In this document: piece after piece, positions 23,958 to 32,500 of the stretch | How positions within the stretch are numbered: position 1 is the stretch's first letter | Layout: each line of letters opens with the position of its first letter | DNA from: JAEZKC01 sp046538945 | Lineage (GTDB): Bacteria > Fibrobacterota > Chitinivibrionia > Chitinivibrionales > Chitinispirillaceae | Reading direction: 5' to 3' | Assembly (NCBI GenBank): GCA_046538945.1 | Contig: JBKHHW010000003.1 | Span: forward strand, 1 to 57,695 | Length of the DNA stretch: 57,695 bases | Notes under the pieces: generated by a model | The model's database searches: none | Told to the model about the DNA's origin: nothing | Seen by the model: only the letters and a program-made list of their open reading frames with translations | Made by a program: the position numbers and the translations under genes

Positions 23958-25292
23958 TTATTTGAATATCCTGAGGAAATCAGGTAGTCGTCTTACATCG
24001 TTAAACGAAACAAACAAAAATAGGGCAAGGAAGAAAATCATGGCGATTTTATTGATCAGAGTTTGTGTTTTCAGGGTTAACGGTTTTCCCCGTACAGCTT
24101 CCAGCCCCAGAAACATCAGAAGACCACCGTCGGTAATCACCAGAGGCATAAGGTTGAGCACTGCCAGGTTTATGCCGATGAGAGCCATAAAATTGAGTAT
24201 TTCAGAAAAACCCTGCAAGGCCATCAGGCCCGAAGCAGGTATGATTCCAAGCGGCCCCGCAAGCTGATTGGCTGAGACCTGTCCACTGAATAGTTTTCCC
24301 ACAACATCGAAAATCATAGTGGTGAATTCCCACGATTTGCTCACCATGTGTTTAGCAGCTTCCGCCGGTCCGTAACTGATATACCGGCTATCCGGTTCTG
24401 CCGGGCCTATTCCGAGCAGGTAACGGTTGTGCGTGGAATCGAACCTGGGAGTCAGGTCTACATCGAAAGCCTGCTTTTCTCGTTTTATGCCGATGTTTAT
24501 GGCACTGTCAGCTGGCTGGTATTTACCTACAATCATCGCAAACTGTTCAAAACAAGTTACTTCGGTCCCGTTAACCGAAAGAATTGTGTCACCCTTCTGC
24601 AGGCGGTCCTTGGCCACGCTGTTTTCTGAAAAGTTACCTACTACAGAGGGCAAGCTCGGCGGAAGCAAACCGCCTGTGGGGTCCTGAGGTATTCTCGGGC
24701 CGCTTCTTTCAAGCTTCATATCGAGTTTGATCTTCTGGCCTTCCCTTTTGACTACAAATTCATATTCTTTCATCTGCTGTCCCAGATGGGTTTCGATCTC
24801 TTCCCACCCCTCCATGGGCTCGCCGTTAAGAGAAAGAATACTGTCTTTTGGAAGAAAGCCGGCTTTGTCAGCTGCCGAATTCTCCACAACAGCGCCTACC
24901 ATAGTGCTGTCCAGATACAGTGGACGCTTAACACCGTACATGAAAGCCACCCAGAGAAGAAGCATGGCAAAGAGAACATTTGCCACTGGTCCGGCCAGTG
25001 CCACCAAAGCCCGCTGGTAAATGGGTTTGGAGGTGAATTCATCAGGAGCTCCGCTTTTTTCCTCCTCCGGGTTCTCTCCGGCCATGCGCACATACCCTCC
25101 GAAAGGTATGGCGCTGATCCTGTACTCGGTTCCTTTCCACTCTTTTTTTAAAATCGGAGCACCAAAGCCGAGTGAAAATGTGAGCACGTTGATCTTGCAG
25201 GCTTTAGCGACCAGAAAATGACCGAGTTCATGTACGAAAACCAGAATACCTAAAACCGGAATACCTATGAGAATCGAAAGTGTGAATGTCAC
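23958..25292 (-). CDS. rseP: RseP-type site-2 intramembrane zinc metalloprotease
   Basis: A 444-aa inner-membrane protease of family M50B, which cleaves anti-sigma factors or signal-peptide remnants. HELGH (His21, Glu22, His25) lies in the first transmembrane segment, two PDZ-like segments follow (about 115-290), and the C-terminal zinc ligand Asp lies in NLMPLVITDGGLL; the canonical family form is N-x2-P-x4-LDG, here Thr-Asp-Gly-Gly. The start is GTG 25292 with AGAGGG in the end of dxr. It is the last gene of a minus-strand run, uppS-cdsA-dxr-rseP, the usual neighbourhood. Confidence 0.95.
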   Translation of the reverse strand: MTFTLSILIGIPVLGILVFVHELGHFLVAKACKINVLTFSLGFGAPILKKEWKGTEYRISAIPFGGYVRMAGENPEEEKSGAPDEFTSKPIYQRALVALAGPVANVLFAMLLLWVAFMYGVKRPLYLDSTMVGAVVENSAADKAGFLPKDSILSLNGEPMEGWEEIETHLGQQMKEYEFVVKREGQKIKLDMKLERSGPRIPQDPTGGLLPPSLPSVVGNFSENSVAKDRLQKGDTILSVNGTEVTCFEQFAMIVGKYQPADSAINIGIKREKQAFDVDLTPRFDSTHNRYLLGIGPAEPDSRYISYGPAEAAKHMVSKSWEFTTMIFDVVGKLFSGQVSANQLAGPLGIIPASGLMALQGFSEILNFMALIGINLAVLNLMPLVITDGGLLMFLGLEAVRGKPLTLKTQTLINKIAMIFFLALFLFVSFNDVRRLPDFLRIFK

Positions 25293-25294
25293 GT

Positions 25295-26461
25295 TTATGC
25301 CCTCTGCTTGAAGTCTGAAGTGATTTGCTGACGGGTTTCTCTATCGGCCGATTCAATTATTTCAACTGAATGGGCCTGCTCAGTTTTGTGATTACGCAAT
25401 GCAGATGCCACTATTTCCGGAATGCCTGTGAAACCAATCCGGCCCTTGAGAAAAAGATCAACTGCCATTTCGTTTGCCGCATTGACTACTGCTGGAGCGG
25501 TACCGCCCATCTCACCCGCCTCAAGGCAGAGCTGCAGGCAGGGAAACTTTTTCAGATCCGGTTCGAAGAATTCAAGACGGCCAATTTCAGGCAGACTAAG
25601 TCTTTTGCTGCTGATCGGGAGGCGCTGAGGGTAAGTAAGTGCATACTGTATCGGCAGCTCCATATCGGGTAAGCCAAGTTGAGCCATCACCGCTCCGTCG
25701 TGAAATTCAACAAGAGAGTGAATTATCGACTGGGGATGAATCCAGACCTTCAGCCTGGAGTAGGGGAGATTAAACAAATGATGCGCCTCTATGACCTCGA
25801 AACCCTTGTTCATTAAGGTGGATGAATCGATAGTGATTTTCCTGCCCATGGACCAGGTCGGGTGATTAAGAGCCTGTTCCGGGGTGATGGAGGCAAAGGA
25901 ATCCTTTTCCAGGTTACGGAACGGACCTCCCGAAGCCGTAAGAATGATCGATTCTACAGGATGCTCCTCCTCACCGCAAAGACACTGGAGAATGGCACTG
26001 TGCTCGCTGTCGACCGGTATCAGGCTTCCACAGCCGCTTCGGGTAAGGCTCTTTATGTAGTCGCCGCCTATGACCAAACTCTCCTTGTTGGCCAGAGCTA
26101 CCCTTTTACCCCGTTTGAGGGCGCAAACAGTGGGTCTGAACCCTACGGCTCCCACCAGCGCATTGACCAAAACGTCGAAGTCGGTTTCCTCAACAATCTG
26201 CTCAAGACCCTTTTCGCCTTTCAGCACTTTTGTGCCACGGCTGCAGTTTGCCTCGAGAGTTTCCGCTTTTCGAGGATCGGCAATGAACACCCTGCCGGGT
26301 GAAAATTCATTCACCTGTTGCGCCAGGGTATCAAGATTGGTTCCCGCCGCAAGACCTGTGACTTCAAATCGGTCCCTGAACCGCCGGACACAATTGCAGG
26401 TACTTGTGCCAATCGATCCAGTTGAGCCTAAAATGAGGATTTTGAGTTTTTCTTGTGTCAT
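25295..26461 (-). CDS. dxr: 1-deoxy-D-xylulose 5-phosphate reductoisomerase
   Basis: A 388-aa NADPH enzyme, second step of the MEP isoprenoid pathway. It begins MTQEKLKILILGSTGSIGTST (NADPH motif GSTGSIG), has VALANKESLVIGG, SEHSAILQCL with the metal-binding Glu, ASGGPFRNL, HPTWSMGRKITIDSSTLMNKG, EAHHLF and IHPQSIIHSLVEF, all classic Dxr blocks. A TTG codon precedes the ATG; I start at ATG 26461. It is separated from rseP by only two bases and supplies the precursor for UppS, which lies upstream in the same run. Confidence 0.97.
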   Translation of the reverse strand: MTQEKLKILILGSTGSIGTSTCNCVRRFRDRFEVTGLAAGTNLDTLAQQVNEFSPGRVFIADPRKAETLEANCSRGTKVLKGEKGLEQIVEETDFDVLVNALVGAVGFRPTVCALKRGKRVALANKESLVIGGDYIKSLTRSGCGSLIPVDSEHSAILQCLCGEEEHPVESIILTASGGPFRNLEKDSFASITPEQALNHPTWSMGRKITIDSSTLMNKGFEVIEAHHLFNLPYSRLKVWIHPQSIIHSLVEFHDGAVMAQLGLPDMELPIQYALTYPQRLPISSKRLSLPEIGRLEFFEPDLKKFPCLQLCLEAGEMGGTAPAVVNAANEMAVDLFLKGRIGFTGIPEIVASALRNHKTEQAHSVEIIESADRETRQQITSDFKQRA

Positions 26462-26477
26462 CAACTTCTTTCAAATT

Positions 26478-27359
26478 TTAACGTGTTACCAGCCATGCGA
26501 AAAGATAAAGAACCGGTACAGTGAAAAAAACGCTGTCAAATCTGTCAAGGATTCCACCGTGTCCCGGAATCAGGGTCGAGGCGTCTTTCACTTTGAAGTA
26601 TCTTTTAATCAGAGAAACCAGCAGATCGCCAACCTGGGCCATCACCCCGATGAGAACTCCCATGAAGATCCCCAGATAAATGGGGTAGTCGGGATTCCGG
26701 AAAAAGAACCATCCGACACTGGTGACTATTGTAGCTCCCAGCAGTCCGGCTATGCTTCCCTCTGTGGTTTTATTGGGACTGATGGTGGAGAAATGGTGAC
26801 GCCCCCAGGCTGAACCTGCCAGGTAGGCTGCGCTGTCACAAATGAAAATCGCTGTGAGGACGGTCACGATGCCCAGTTGGGATAGAAAGTGATTATCGGG
26901 GGTTAAAAAGAGCTGCTGGAACGGGTCCCGGTAAAGGCTAAGAAGTGAGGTGGATGCAATGTTGAGAAAAATGGTTCCGCTGAACAGTAGGCTCGCTCGT
27001 ACCCAGCGCTTGCGTCTGTTGTGTTTGCCCCAGAAGAACGCCTCTATGGCAACAAGTATGAAAAGTACGAAAACAGACATCATATCAGGCAGTCTGAAAT
27101 TGAGAAGGTAGGCAACAGCAAGCCCGAATATCCAGACGTAGCTTAACCAGAAAGCGTTGTGGGGATAAAAGATGCTGAGCATTTTCGTATACTCGTAAGT
27201 TCCCATGAGCACCAGTATGATGGCCAGAACCTGTCCTGGGTATACCGGAGGGAGCGAGGCAGGGGTGATGGAGAACTGGGAATTAATTATGAACCAGGCA
27301 ACAGGAACTGCAATGAACACAAAAAGAAGGCGTTTTCGTAAATTTGCCGCGTTTATCAT
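26478..27359 (-). CDS. cdsA: phosphatidate cytidylyltransferase
   Basis: A 293-aa integral membrane enzyme that makes CDP-diacylglycerol from phosphatidate and CTP, the precursor of all phospholipids. Multiple transmembrane helices are visible; the C-terminal signature is HHFSTISPNKTTEGSIAGLLGA and GDLLVSLIKRYFKVKD, ending with PGHGGILDRFDSVFF, diagnostic for CdsA. The ATG overlaps the uppS stop (ATGA), so translation is coupled. The product feeds the CDP-alcohol phosphatidyltransferase at 21994 and the remainder of phospholipid synthesis. Confidence 0.96.
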   Translation of the reverse strand: MINAANLRKRLLFVFIAVPVAWFIINSQFSITPASLPPVYPGQVLAIILVLMGTYEYTKMLSIFYPHNAFWLSYVWIFGLAVAYLLNFRLPDMMSVFVLFILVAIEAFFWGKHNRRKRWVRASLLFSGTIFLNIASTSLLSLYRDPFQQLFLTPDNHFLSQLGIVTVLTAIFICDSAAYLAGSAWGRHHFSTISPNKTTEGSIAGLLGATIVTSVGWFFFRNPDYPIYLGIFMGVLIGVMAQVGDLLVSLIKRYFKVKDASTLIPGHGGILDRFDSVFFTVPVLYLFAWLVTR

Positions 27360-28060
27360 TCCTTCACCTTTCCAAAGCGTCTGTCGCGCCTGTTGTAATC
27401 CTCTATTGCGCTTACAAGTGCCTCTTTATTGAAATCCGGCCACAACGTATCGGTTATATAAAGCTCTGCATAGGCGGCCTGCCATAGAAGAAAGTTGCTG
27501 ATGCGGCAATCGCCTCCGGTGCGGATGATAAGTTCCGGGTCGGGGATTTCTTTTGTGTATAAATAGTCGGAGAATGACTTTTCATCCAGCTTATCTATCA
27601 GGTCAGGATTCTGCAGGGCGTCTTTTGCAAAACTCTGAGCTGCTTTGACCAGTTCGGATCGCCCCCCGTAGCTGATCGCAAGGATGAGAGTCAGGCCGGT
27701 ATTGTCCGTTGTGTTTTCAATCCCTTTTCTCAGTTCGACTCTGGTTTTTGGGGGGAGCCGATTGAGATCACCTATGGCCTTAAGGCGCACATTGTTTGCG
27801 TTCAGATTCGCCAGTTCTCGCCTGGTCATCTCTACAAGCAGATCCATAAGCAGAGATACTTCCCTTGAGGGCCTGCCCCAGTTTTCTGCCGAGAAAACGT
27901 AGGTGGTAAGGTAGGAAACTCCGAGTTCTCCGCATGCCCGAACAATTTCTCTGGTGGCATTTGTTCCCGCTCTGTGTCCGGCTGTACGGGGGAGGCTTCT
28001 GTTGCGGGCCCACCTGCCGTTTCCGTCCATTATTATTCCGATGTGTTGTGGAATATTCAT
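27356..28060 (-). CDS. uppS: isoprenyl transferase (undecaprenyl diphosphate synthase)
   Basis: A 234-aa cis-prenyltransferase that makes the C55 lipid carrier for peptidoglycan and LPS. Signatures include IGIIMDGNGRWARNRSLPR with the catalytic Asp, GHRAGTNATREIVRACGELGV, TTYVFSAENWGRP and the C-terminal DPELIIRTGGDCRISNFLLWQAAYAELYI. The length is normal. It begins a separate transcript: a strong terminator (28281-28306) separates it from frr upstream, and the spacer of about 220 bp before it is AT-rich and probably holds its promoter, although no clear -35/-10 pair stood out. No good Shine-Dalgarno precedes ATG 28060. Confidence 0.96.
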   Translation of the reverse strand: MNIPQHIGIIMDGNGRWARNRSLPRTAGHRAGTNATREIVRACGELGVSYLTTYVFSAENWGRPSREVSLLMDLLVEMTRRELANLNANNVRLKAIGDLNRLPPKTRVELRKGIENTTDNTGLTLILAISYGGRSELVKAAQSFAKDALQNPDLIDKLDEKSFSDYLYTKEIPDPELIIRTGGDCRISNFLLWQAAYAELYITDTLWPDFNKEALVSAIEDYNRRDRRFGKVKE

Positions 28061-28280
28061 ATGTTTCGCGTGTTCTCTTCCATCGGCTATTTCAGAGTCG
28101 AATTCTGAACGGTGTATCAGGCTGTTTTGAAATGTAATCGCCTTAATTAAAATAACTGTTAAATATACATGATTTTAAGTTCTGATTAAATTTAAAAATG
28201 TCCTTTACGAGCTTACTTCAAGGCAAAGGAACTTTTTGAAGAGGAAATTGTAACGGATTCGCCTCCGAACGCAAAAAAAA

Positions 28281-28306
28281 ACGGCGCGTCCGATGGGATG
28301 CGCCGT
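28281..28306 (-). terminator. rho-independent terminator after frr
   Basis: Stem ACGGCGC/GCGCCGT with a partially paired interior; on the minus strand nine T residues follow directly. It lies 29 bp past the frr stop and ends the ribosomal/translation transcript. Confidence 0.9.
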
Positions 28307-28334
28307 AGATTTCTGATTGCTGCAGGGCGGAAAT

Positions 28335-28898
28335 TCAAACTTCCATGATCTCTTTTTCTTTAACAGCAAGCTGTTCATCAACACCTTTGATGAACTTGTC
28401 TGTGATCTTCTGAATCTCCTCCAGGCCCTTTTTCTCCTGGTCTTGAGTGATTAGTTTCTCTTTTTCAGCCTTTTTCAGTTTATCATTCGAATCGCGACGC
28501 ACATTACGTATCGCGATCTTGCTTTCTTCGGCCATTTTCCGACAGCTCTTGAAAAGATCCTTGCGCCTTTCCTCGGACAGGGGAGGGATAGGAAGTCGAA
28601 TTTGATTTCCGTCATTCTGAGGGTTGAGGCCCAGATCCGCGGTCTGAATACTCTTCTCCACCGCAGACAGCATGCTCTTTTCCCACGGCTGAATGATTAT
28701 CATCCTCGCCTCGGGAACGGAGATGTTGGCGACCTGGTTGACCGGAGTGGGAGTCCCGTAGTAGTCCACCATCACACCGTCAAGCAGTGCGGGAGTGGCC
28801 CGGCCGGCCCGTATTCTCCCAAGGTCCTTTTTAAAGCTGTCGATTGTCTTCTGCATCCTCTGAGTGGTTTCACTCTGGATATCTTCCATTGCTCCCAT
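28335..28898 (-). CDS. frr: ribosome recycling factor
   Basis: A 187-aa factor that splits ribosomes after termination. Key features are QKTIDSFKKDLGRIRAGRA with the conserved Arg-rich patch, LLDGVMVDYYGTPTPVNQ, PWEKSMLSAVEKSIQ, IRLPIPPLSEERRK and the closing helix GVDEQLAVKEKEIMEV. The open frame continues for 92 codons upstream through pyrH sequence in another frame; the true start is ATG 28898 with CAGGAGG, one base after the pyrH stop. Normal length (about 185). Confidence 0.97.
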   Translation of the reverse strand: MGAMEDIQSETTQRMQKTIDSFKKDLGRIRAGRATPALLDGVMVDYYGTPTPVNQVANISVPEARMIIIQPWEKSMLSAVEKSIQTADLGLNPQNDGNQIRLPIPPLSEERRKDLFKSCRKMAEESKIAIRNVRRDSNDKLKKAEKEKLITQDQEKKGLEEIQKITDKFIKGVDEQLAVKEKEIMEV

Positions 28899-28899
28899 A

Positions 28900-29613
28900 T
28901 TATCCTCCTGTTCTGACTGTTGATCCCACCGGCTGTCCTTTAAGGCATCTGCCCAGATTTCCCTTCTCAAGAAGCTTGAAAACGATAATGGGAATATCCT
29001 GCTCCATGCAGAAGGAGAATGCGGTAGAGTCCATGACTTTGAGGTTCCTTGAGAGGGCTTCGGCATGACTGATTGTATCGAAGCGTTTGGCTTCGGGGTT
29101 TTTGAACGGATCGCTGTCGTAAACGCCATCCACTTTGGTAGCTTTGAGAATGGCATTCGCACCGATCTCGGCACAGCGGAGAGCCGCGGCGGTATCGGTG
29201 GTGAAGAACGGATTGCCTGTACCCCCGCCCAGAAGAACCACCTTGCCCTCCTTCAGATACCGAATAGCCAGCTCCGGAGTGTAGAATTCACCGGCTTTGT
29301 CTAGATGTACTGCTGTGAGTACCCGCGATTGGATTCCACAACGTTTCAGATGCTCGCCGAAACCTATAGAATTAATGACCGTTGCCAACATTCCCATCGC
29401 GTCTCCGGCAACGCGGGATACATCCTGGGCGGTTGCGCCACGGATGAAATTGCCCCCGCCGATCACGATTGCGACCTGTATGCCCGAGCGGGCTACATCG
29501 GCAACTTCAGAAGCAATCTGCCCGGCGGTTTCGCTGTCAATGCCGAAACCTTTGTTTCCGGCGAGAGCTTCGCCGGAAATCTTAAGCAGAATGCGTTCGT
29601 ACTTGATATTCAC
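28900..29613 (-). CDS. pyrH: UMP kinase
   Basis: A 237-aa hexameric kinase that phosphorylates UMP. Signatures: RILLKISGEALAGNKGFGID, VIGGGNFIRGA, GDAMGMLATVINSIG, VVLLGGGTGNPFFTTDTAAALR and KATKVDGVYDSDPFKNPEAKR. Starts at GTG 29613, with GAGGAA in the three-base spacer region after tsf. The order rpsB-tsf-pyrH-frr is one of the most conserved bacterial gene strings. Confidence 0.97.
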   Translation of the reverse strand: MNIKYERILLKISGEALAGNKGFGIDSETAGQIASEVADVARSGIQVAIVIGGGNFIRGATAQDVSRVAGDAMGMLATVINSIGFGEHLKRCGIQSRVLTAVHLDKAGEFYTPELAIRYLKEGKVVLLGGGTGNPFFTTDTAAALRCAEIGANAILKATKVDGVYDSDPFKNPEAKRFDTISHAEALSRNLKVMDSTAFSFCMEQDIPIIVFKLLEKGNLGRCLKGQPVGSTVRTGG

Positions 29614-29616
29614 AGA

Positions 29617-30498
29617 TTATTCCTCTGCACCCAGTTCAAAACGTGCGAAGGAGACAACCTTGATGTCGGTTCCAAGAGCTTTTGCAGTTTCGCCGATTCT
29701 GGCCTTGACGCTGATATCAGGGGCTTTGATAAAGTTCTGTTCCACCAGAGTCACTTCCTGATAGTATTTGGCCAGCTTGCCTTCGACGATTTTGTCCCAG
29801 ATTTTTTCCGGCTTGCCTGATGACTGAGCCTGGGTGAGATAGATTTCTCTCTCTTTGGCAACAATCTCCTGGGGTATGCTTGAAGGTTCGACTGCAAGCG
29901 GATTGGCTGCAGCAATCTGCATCGCCAGATCTTTTCCAAGTTCAGCCAGCTCGGAAGAGGAGAGGGCTTCCTGCTTCTCCACGGCAACTTTAATCAGAAC
30001 ACCGATCTTGCCGTTTCCGTGATTGTAGCTGAAGATCTTTTCCCTGGAGGGGTCGGCCTCAATCTTGTGATAGCGGCGGAAAGAGATGTTCTCGCCGATT
30101 TTTCCGATGAGCTCGGTGACTCTGTTTTCTATAGTGACACCGCCGAAATCATCTGAGGTGATCTGGAGGGCCGCAGCGTGATCTTCGGGTTTGTTTGCAA
30201 GGAGCACTTTGCCCAGCTTGTCCAGGAATTCGACAAAATCCTCATTGCGGGCCACAAAATCCGTTTCTGAATTCACTTCATATAAAATCGCTGCATTATC
30301 GTCAGTAACAATGGATACCTTACCCTCCCTGGCAGCTTTGCCGGCCCGTTTTGCCGCTGTGGCCTGACCCTGTTTGCGAAGGTTCTCTATGGCAAGAGTC
30401 ATATCCCCATTTGCGTCAATGAGTGCCTGTTTGCAGACCATCATTCCTAATCCGGTCTTTTCACGCAGTTCTTTTACCTGTGAGGCAGTTATTTCCAT
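29617..30498 (-). CDS. tsf: elongation factor Ts
   Basis: A 293-aa guanine-nucleotide exchange factor for EF-Tu. The start, MEITASQVKELREKTGLGMM followed by CKQALIDANGDMTLAIENLRKQG, is the UBA-like N-terminal domain; the core reads VNSETDFVARNEDFVEF, with the TDFVA contact segment that meets EF-Tu. The coiled region and C-terminal subdomain are complete. AAGGAG stands before ATG 30498. It is preceded by a hairpin in the gap after rpsB, which could lower its expression relative to S2. Confidence 0.97.
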   Translation of the reverse strand: MEITASQVKELREKTGLGMMVCKQALIDANGDMTLAIENLRKQGQATAAKRAGKAAREGKVSIVTDDNAAILYEVNSETDFVARNEDFVEFLDKLGKVLLANKPEDHAAALQITSDDFGGVTIENRVTELIGKIGENISFRRYHKIEADPSREKIFSYNHGNGKIGVLIKVAVEKQEALSSSELAELGKDLAMQIAAANPLAVEPSSIPQEIVAKEREIYLTQAQSSGKPEKIWDKIVEGKLAKYYQEVTLVEQNFIKAPDISVKARIGETAKALGTDIKVVSFARFELGAEE

Positions 30499-30586
30499 GT
30501 GTTTGCTCCTTTAAGTTCTCTGGTGGAAAATCCGACTTTTTTCCAGGAAGCAGACGGGCTTCCGCCAATCCAGAAATTCTAGAAAA

Positions 30587-30613
30587 ACGGTCCGGTTTAG
30601 AGAACCGGACCGT
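30587..30613 (-). terminator. hairpin between rpsB and tsf, possible attenuator
   Basis: A perfect 11-bp stem, ACGGTCCGGTT with AACCGGACCGT and loop TAGAG, just past the rpsB stop; on the minus strand it is followed by TTTTTCT. A full rho-independent terminator inside the operon suggests partial termination before tsf-pyrH-frr. Confidence 0.8.
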
Positions 30614-30619
30614 GTTGCG

Positions 30620-31474
30620 TTATTCTTCTTCTTCGTCCTTAGACTTTGAATACTTCTTGTGCACGACACGGCGCTTCTTGCCTTTGGCCTCTTCCTCTTC
30701 GCCCTCCGTCACCACTTCATCTTTATCGGTCACTTCGGCTGCAGCCGCCTTTTCCTCCTCTTTGCCGGCACCCATCTCTTCAGCGCTGATCTCCTTTGAG
30801 GTTTCCTCCAGAATCATGTCACTGACCGCACGGGTGATGAGCTGTACGGACTTGATCGCATCGTCATTGCCGGGGATGGGGAAATCCACAACGTCGGGAT
30901 CACAGTTTGTGTCGACTATGGCTCCGATAGGTATTCCAAGTCGTCTTCCTTCTGCGATGGCGATATGTTCCTTAATAGTATCCACCACGAATATTATGGA
31001 TGGGAGACGACGGAGTTGTCTGATGCCGCTGAGGATTGCAATCAACTTCTCCTTCTTTTTCGCCATCAGCAAGCGTTCCTTTTTGGGCAGGGCCTCCATC
31101 GTACCGTCATTCTCCATGGTCTCGATTTTGTCCAGTTTCGCTATGCTCTGGCGAATGGTCTGGAAGTTGGTGAGCATTCCGCCCAGCCATCTTTCTGTCA
31201 CGTAGGGCATCCCGCAACGGGTAGCCTCTTCTCTGATGCAGTCTTTGAGCTGTTTTTTTGTTCCTACGAAAAGAACCTTTCCACCCTTTTTAACTTCGCT
31301 TCTGACCTGCTCGATGAACCTGTCGAGAGTGGTAATGGTTTTGTTGAGATCAATGATGTAGATGCCGTTTTTGGGACACAGGATGAAACGCTTCATCTTG
31401 GGATTCCAGCGCTTGGTCTGATGTCCGAAATGTGTTCCGGCATCCAGAAGATCTTGAAGTGTGAGAGTGGACAT
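30620..31474 (-). CDS. rpsB: 30S ribosomal protein S2
   Basis: A 284-aa S2. Core signatures: LLDAGTHFGHQTKRWNPKMK, FVGTKKQLKDCIREEA, ERWLGGMLTNFQTIRQS and GIPIGAIVDTNCDPD. S2 is usually about 240 aa; here the C-terminus is lengthened by about 45 residues of Glu/Ala/Lys-rich sequence (GKEEEKAAAAEVTDKDE ... KKRRVVHKKYSKSKDEEEE), likely a disordered tail. TAAGGAG precedes ATG 31474. Upstream spacer has a small hairpin (31533-31553). Confidence 0.97.
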   Translation of the reverse strand: MSTLTLQDLLDAGTHFGHQTKRWNPKMKRFILCPKNGIYIIDLNKTITTLDRFIEQVRSEVKKGGKVLFVGTKKQLKDCIREEATRCGMPYVTERWLGGMLTNFQTIRQSIAKLDKIETMENDGTMEALPKKERLLMAKKKEKLIAILSGIRQLRRLPSIIFVVDTIKEHIAIAEGRRLGIPIGAIVDTNCDPDVVDFPIPGNDDAIKSVQLITRAVSDMILEETSKEISAEEMGAGKEEEKAAAAEVTDKDEVVTEGEEEEAKGKKRRVVHKKYSKSKDEEEE

Positions 31475-31532
31475 GTATACTCCTTATTTAAGAATGGGTT
31501 GTTCCGCCACGGGCGATCATTGCAGAAGAATA

Positions 31533-31553
31533 CCGTCCGCTACTCGGGGACGG
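31533..31553 (-). terminator. small hairpin between rpsI and rpsB
   Basis: CCGTCC (31533-31538) pairs with GGACGG (31548-31553); on the minus strand TATTCTTCT follows. The stem is short and the tail imperfect, so this may be a weak pause or processing site rather than a terminator. Confidence 0.3.
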
Positions 31554-31596
31554 CACCCATCTCCTGCTCGCACCGTGTGTGAAATAAAAAGAATTA

Positions 31597-31986
31597 TTAG
31601 CGTTTTGAGAACTGGAAACGTCTGCGGGCTCCAGCCTGCCCGTATTTTTTACGCTCGACCACGCGTGAATCGCGAGTGAGCAGTCCGTTTTTGCGAAGCT
31701 GTTTGCGGTAGTCTTCGCTCACCAGGGCAAGAGCGCGTGAGATGCCGAGGCGAATCGCTCCGGATTGTCCACTCAGGCCACCACCTCTGACTCTGGCCAC
31801 AATGTCAAAATTTTTAGCAGCCTGGAGCAGTTCCAGAGGCTTCTCCACATCCATCACCAGGACTTCACTTTTTAGGTAGTCCAACAAAGGCTTACCGTTG
31901 ATGACTCTCTGTCCCTTGCCGGGGCGGAGAATCACAGAAGCTATCGCGTTCTTGCGCCTTCCAGTTCCGAAATATCTGTTCTCCAA
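31597..31986 (-). CDS. rpsI: 30S ribosomal protein S9
   Basis: A 129-aa S9 with the family start FGTGRRKNAIASVILRPGKG, the central GGGLSGQSGAIRLGISRAL, and the end RKKYGQAGARRRFQFSKR, whose C-terminal Arg tail reaches the P-site tRNA. The start codon is TTG at 31986, with AGGAG eight to nine bases upstream; no ATG fits the conserved N-terminus. A weak start codon in a ribosomal gene is unusual but the alignment of the N-terminus supports it. Follows rplM by 31 bp. Confidence 0.96.
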   Translation of the reverse strand: MENRYFGTGRRKNAIASVILRPGKGQRVINGKPLLDYLKSEVLVMDVEKPLELLQAAKNFDIVARVRGGGLSGQSGAIRLGISRALALVSEDYRKQLRKNGLLTRDSRVVERKKYGQAGARRRFQFSKR

Positions 31987-32017
31987 AATTTCAGCTCCTA
32001 TTGTTTATGCTTGCAGA

Positions 32018-32446
32018 CTATAAATTCAGCTCTTTAGGCTGCTGTGCCTCATGCGGATGACTTGCTCCGGTATAGACATGGAGCTTCTTCATCATTGCTC
32101 TGCCGAGAGCGTTTTTGGAAATCATACCATGGATGGCATGAATGATTACCTGAGAGGAATCACGTTCCATCTGCTCCCGGAAAGATCTGAACTTGCCGCC
32201 ACCGGGATAACGGGAATGGCGGAAATAAGTTTTGGTCTCAGGCTTTTTGCCAGTAAGCTTTACCTTATCGGCGTTTACGATGATAAGATAATCACCATGA
32301 TCCTGGTTAGGTGAGAAGGCGGGTTTGCCTTTCCCCATCAGTACACTTGCAGCTTTGCTGGCAAGTCTTCCCAATGTCTGCTCGGATGCATCAACTACAT
32401 ACCAGTCGCGTTTGATCGACTTGGTGTCAACTACAACGGTTTTCAT
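32018..32446 (-). CDS. rplM: 50S ribosomal protein L13
   Basis: A 142-aa L13. The sequence KRDWYVVDASEQTLGRLAS, ILMGKGKPAFSPNQDHGDYL (S-P with intact loop), KTYFRHSRYPGG and MISKNALGRAMMKKLHVYTG are diagnostic. The frame begins at GTG 32458 but ATG 32446, with GGGGA upstream, matches the usual N-terminus. It is first in the transcript rplM-rpsI-rpsB-tsf-pyrH-frr, whose promoter I place at 32501-32528. Confidence 0.96.
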   Translation of the reverse strand: MKTVVVDTKSIKRDWYVVDASEQTLGRLASKAASVLMGKGKPAFSPNQDHGDYLIIVNADKVKLTGKKPETKTYFRHSRYPGGGKFRSFREQMERDSSQVIIHAIHGMISKNALGRAMMKKLHVYTGASHPHEAQQPKELNL

Positions 32447-32480
32447 GTTATTCCCCACGACAAGAATAGACTGTTTGCCC

Positions 32481-32498
32481 TGATAGAAAAGTCTATCA
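32481..32498. promoter_or_regulatory. 7-bp-arm dyad at the start of the rplM transcript
   Basis: TGATAGA and TCTATCA flank AAAG, at or just downstream of the predicted -10. It could be an operator or a 5-prime stem-loop in the mRNA; its position overlapping the predicted start site favours the former, weakly. Confidence 0.35.
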
Positions 32499-32500
32499 AA

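Noticed and set aside
26070..26813. A 247-codon plus-strand frame opposite dxr/cdsA
   Set aside because: Shadow of two confidently identified minus-strand genes.
28899..29174. N-terminal extension of the frr frame by 92 codons
   Set aside because: It overlaps pyrH in another frame; the family start is at 28898 with a strong RBS.
30423..31205. A 260-codon plus-strand frame opposite tsf/rpsB
   Set aside because: Composition is Ser/Leu-rich shadow of conserved ribosomal and EF-Ts genes; no RBS.
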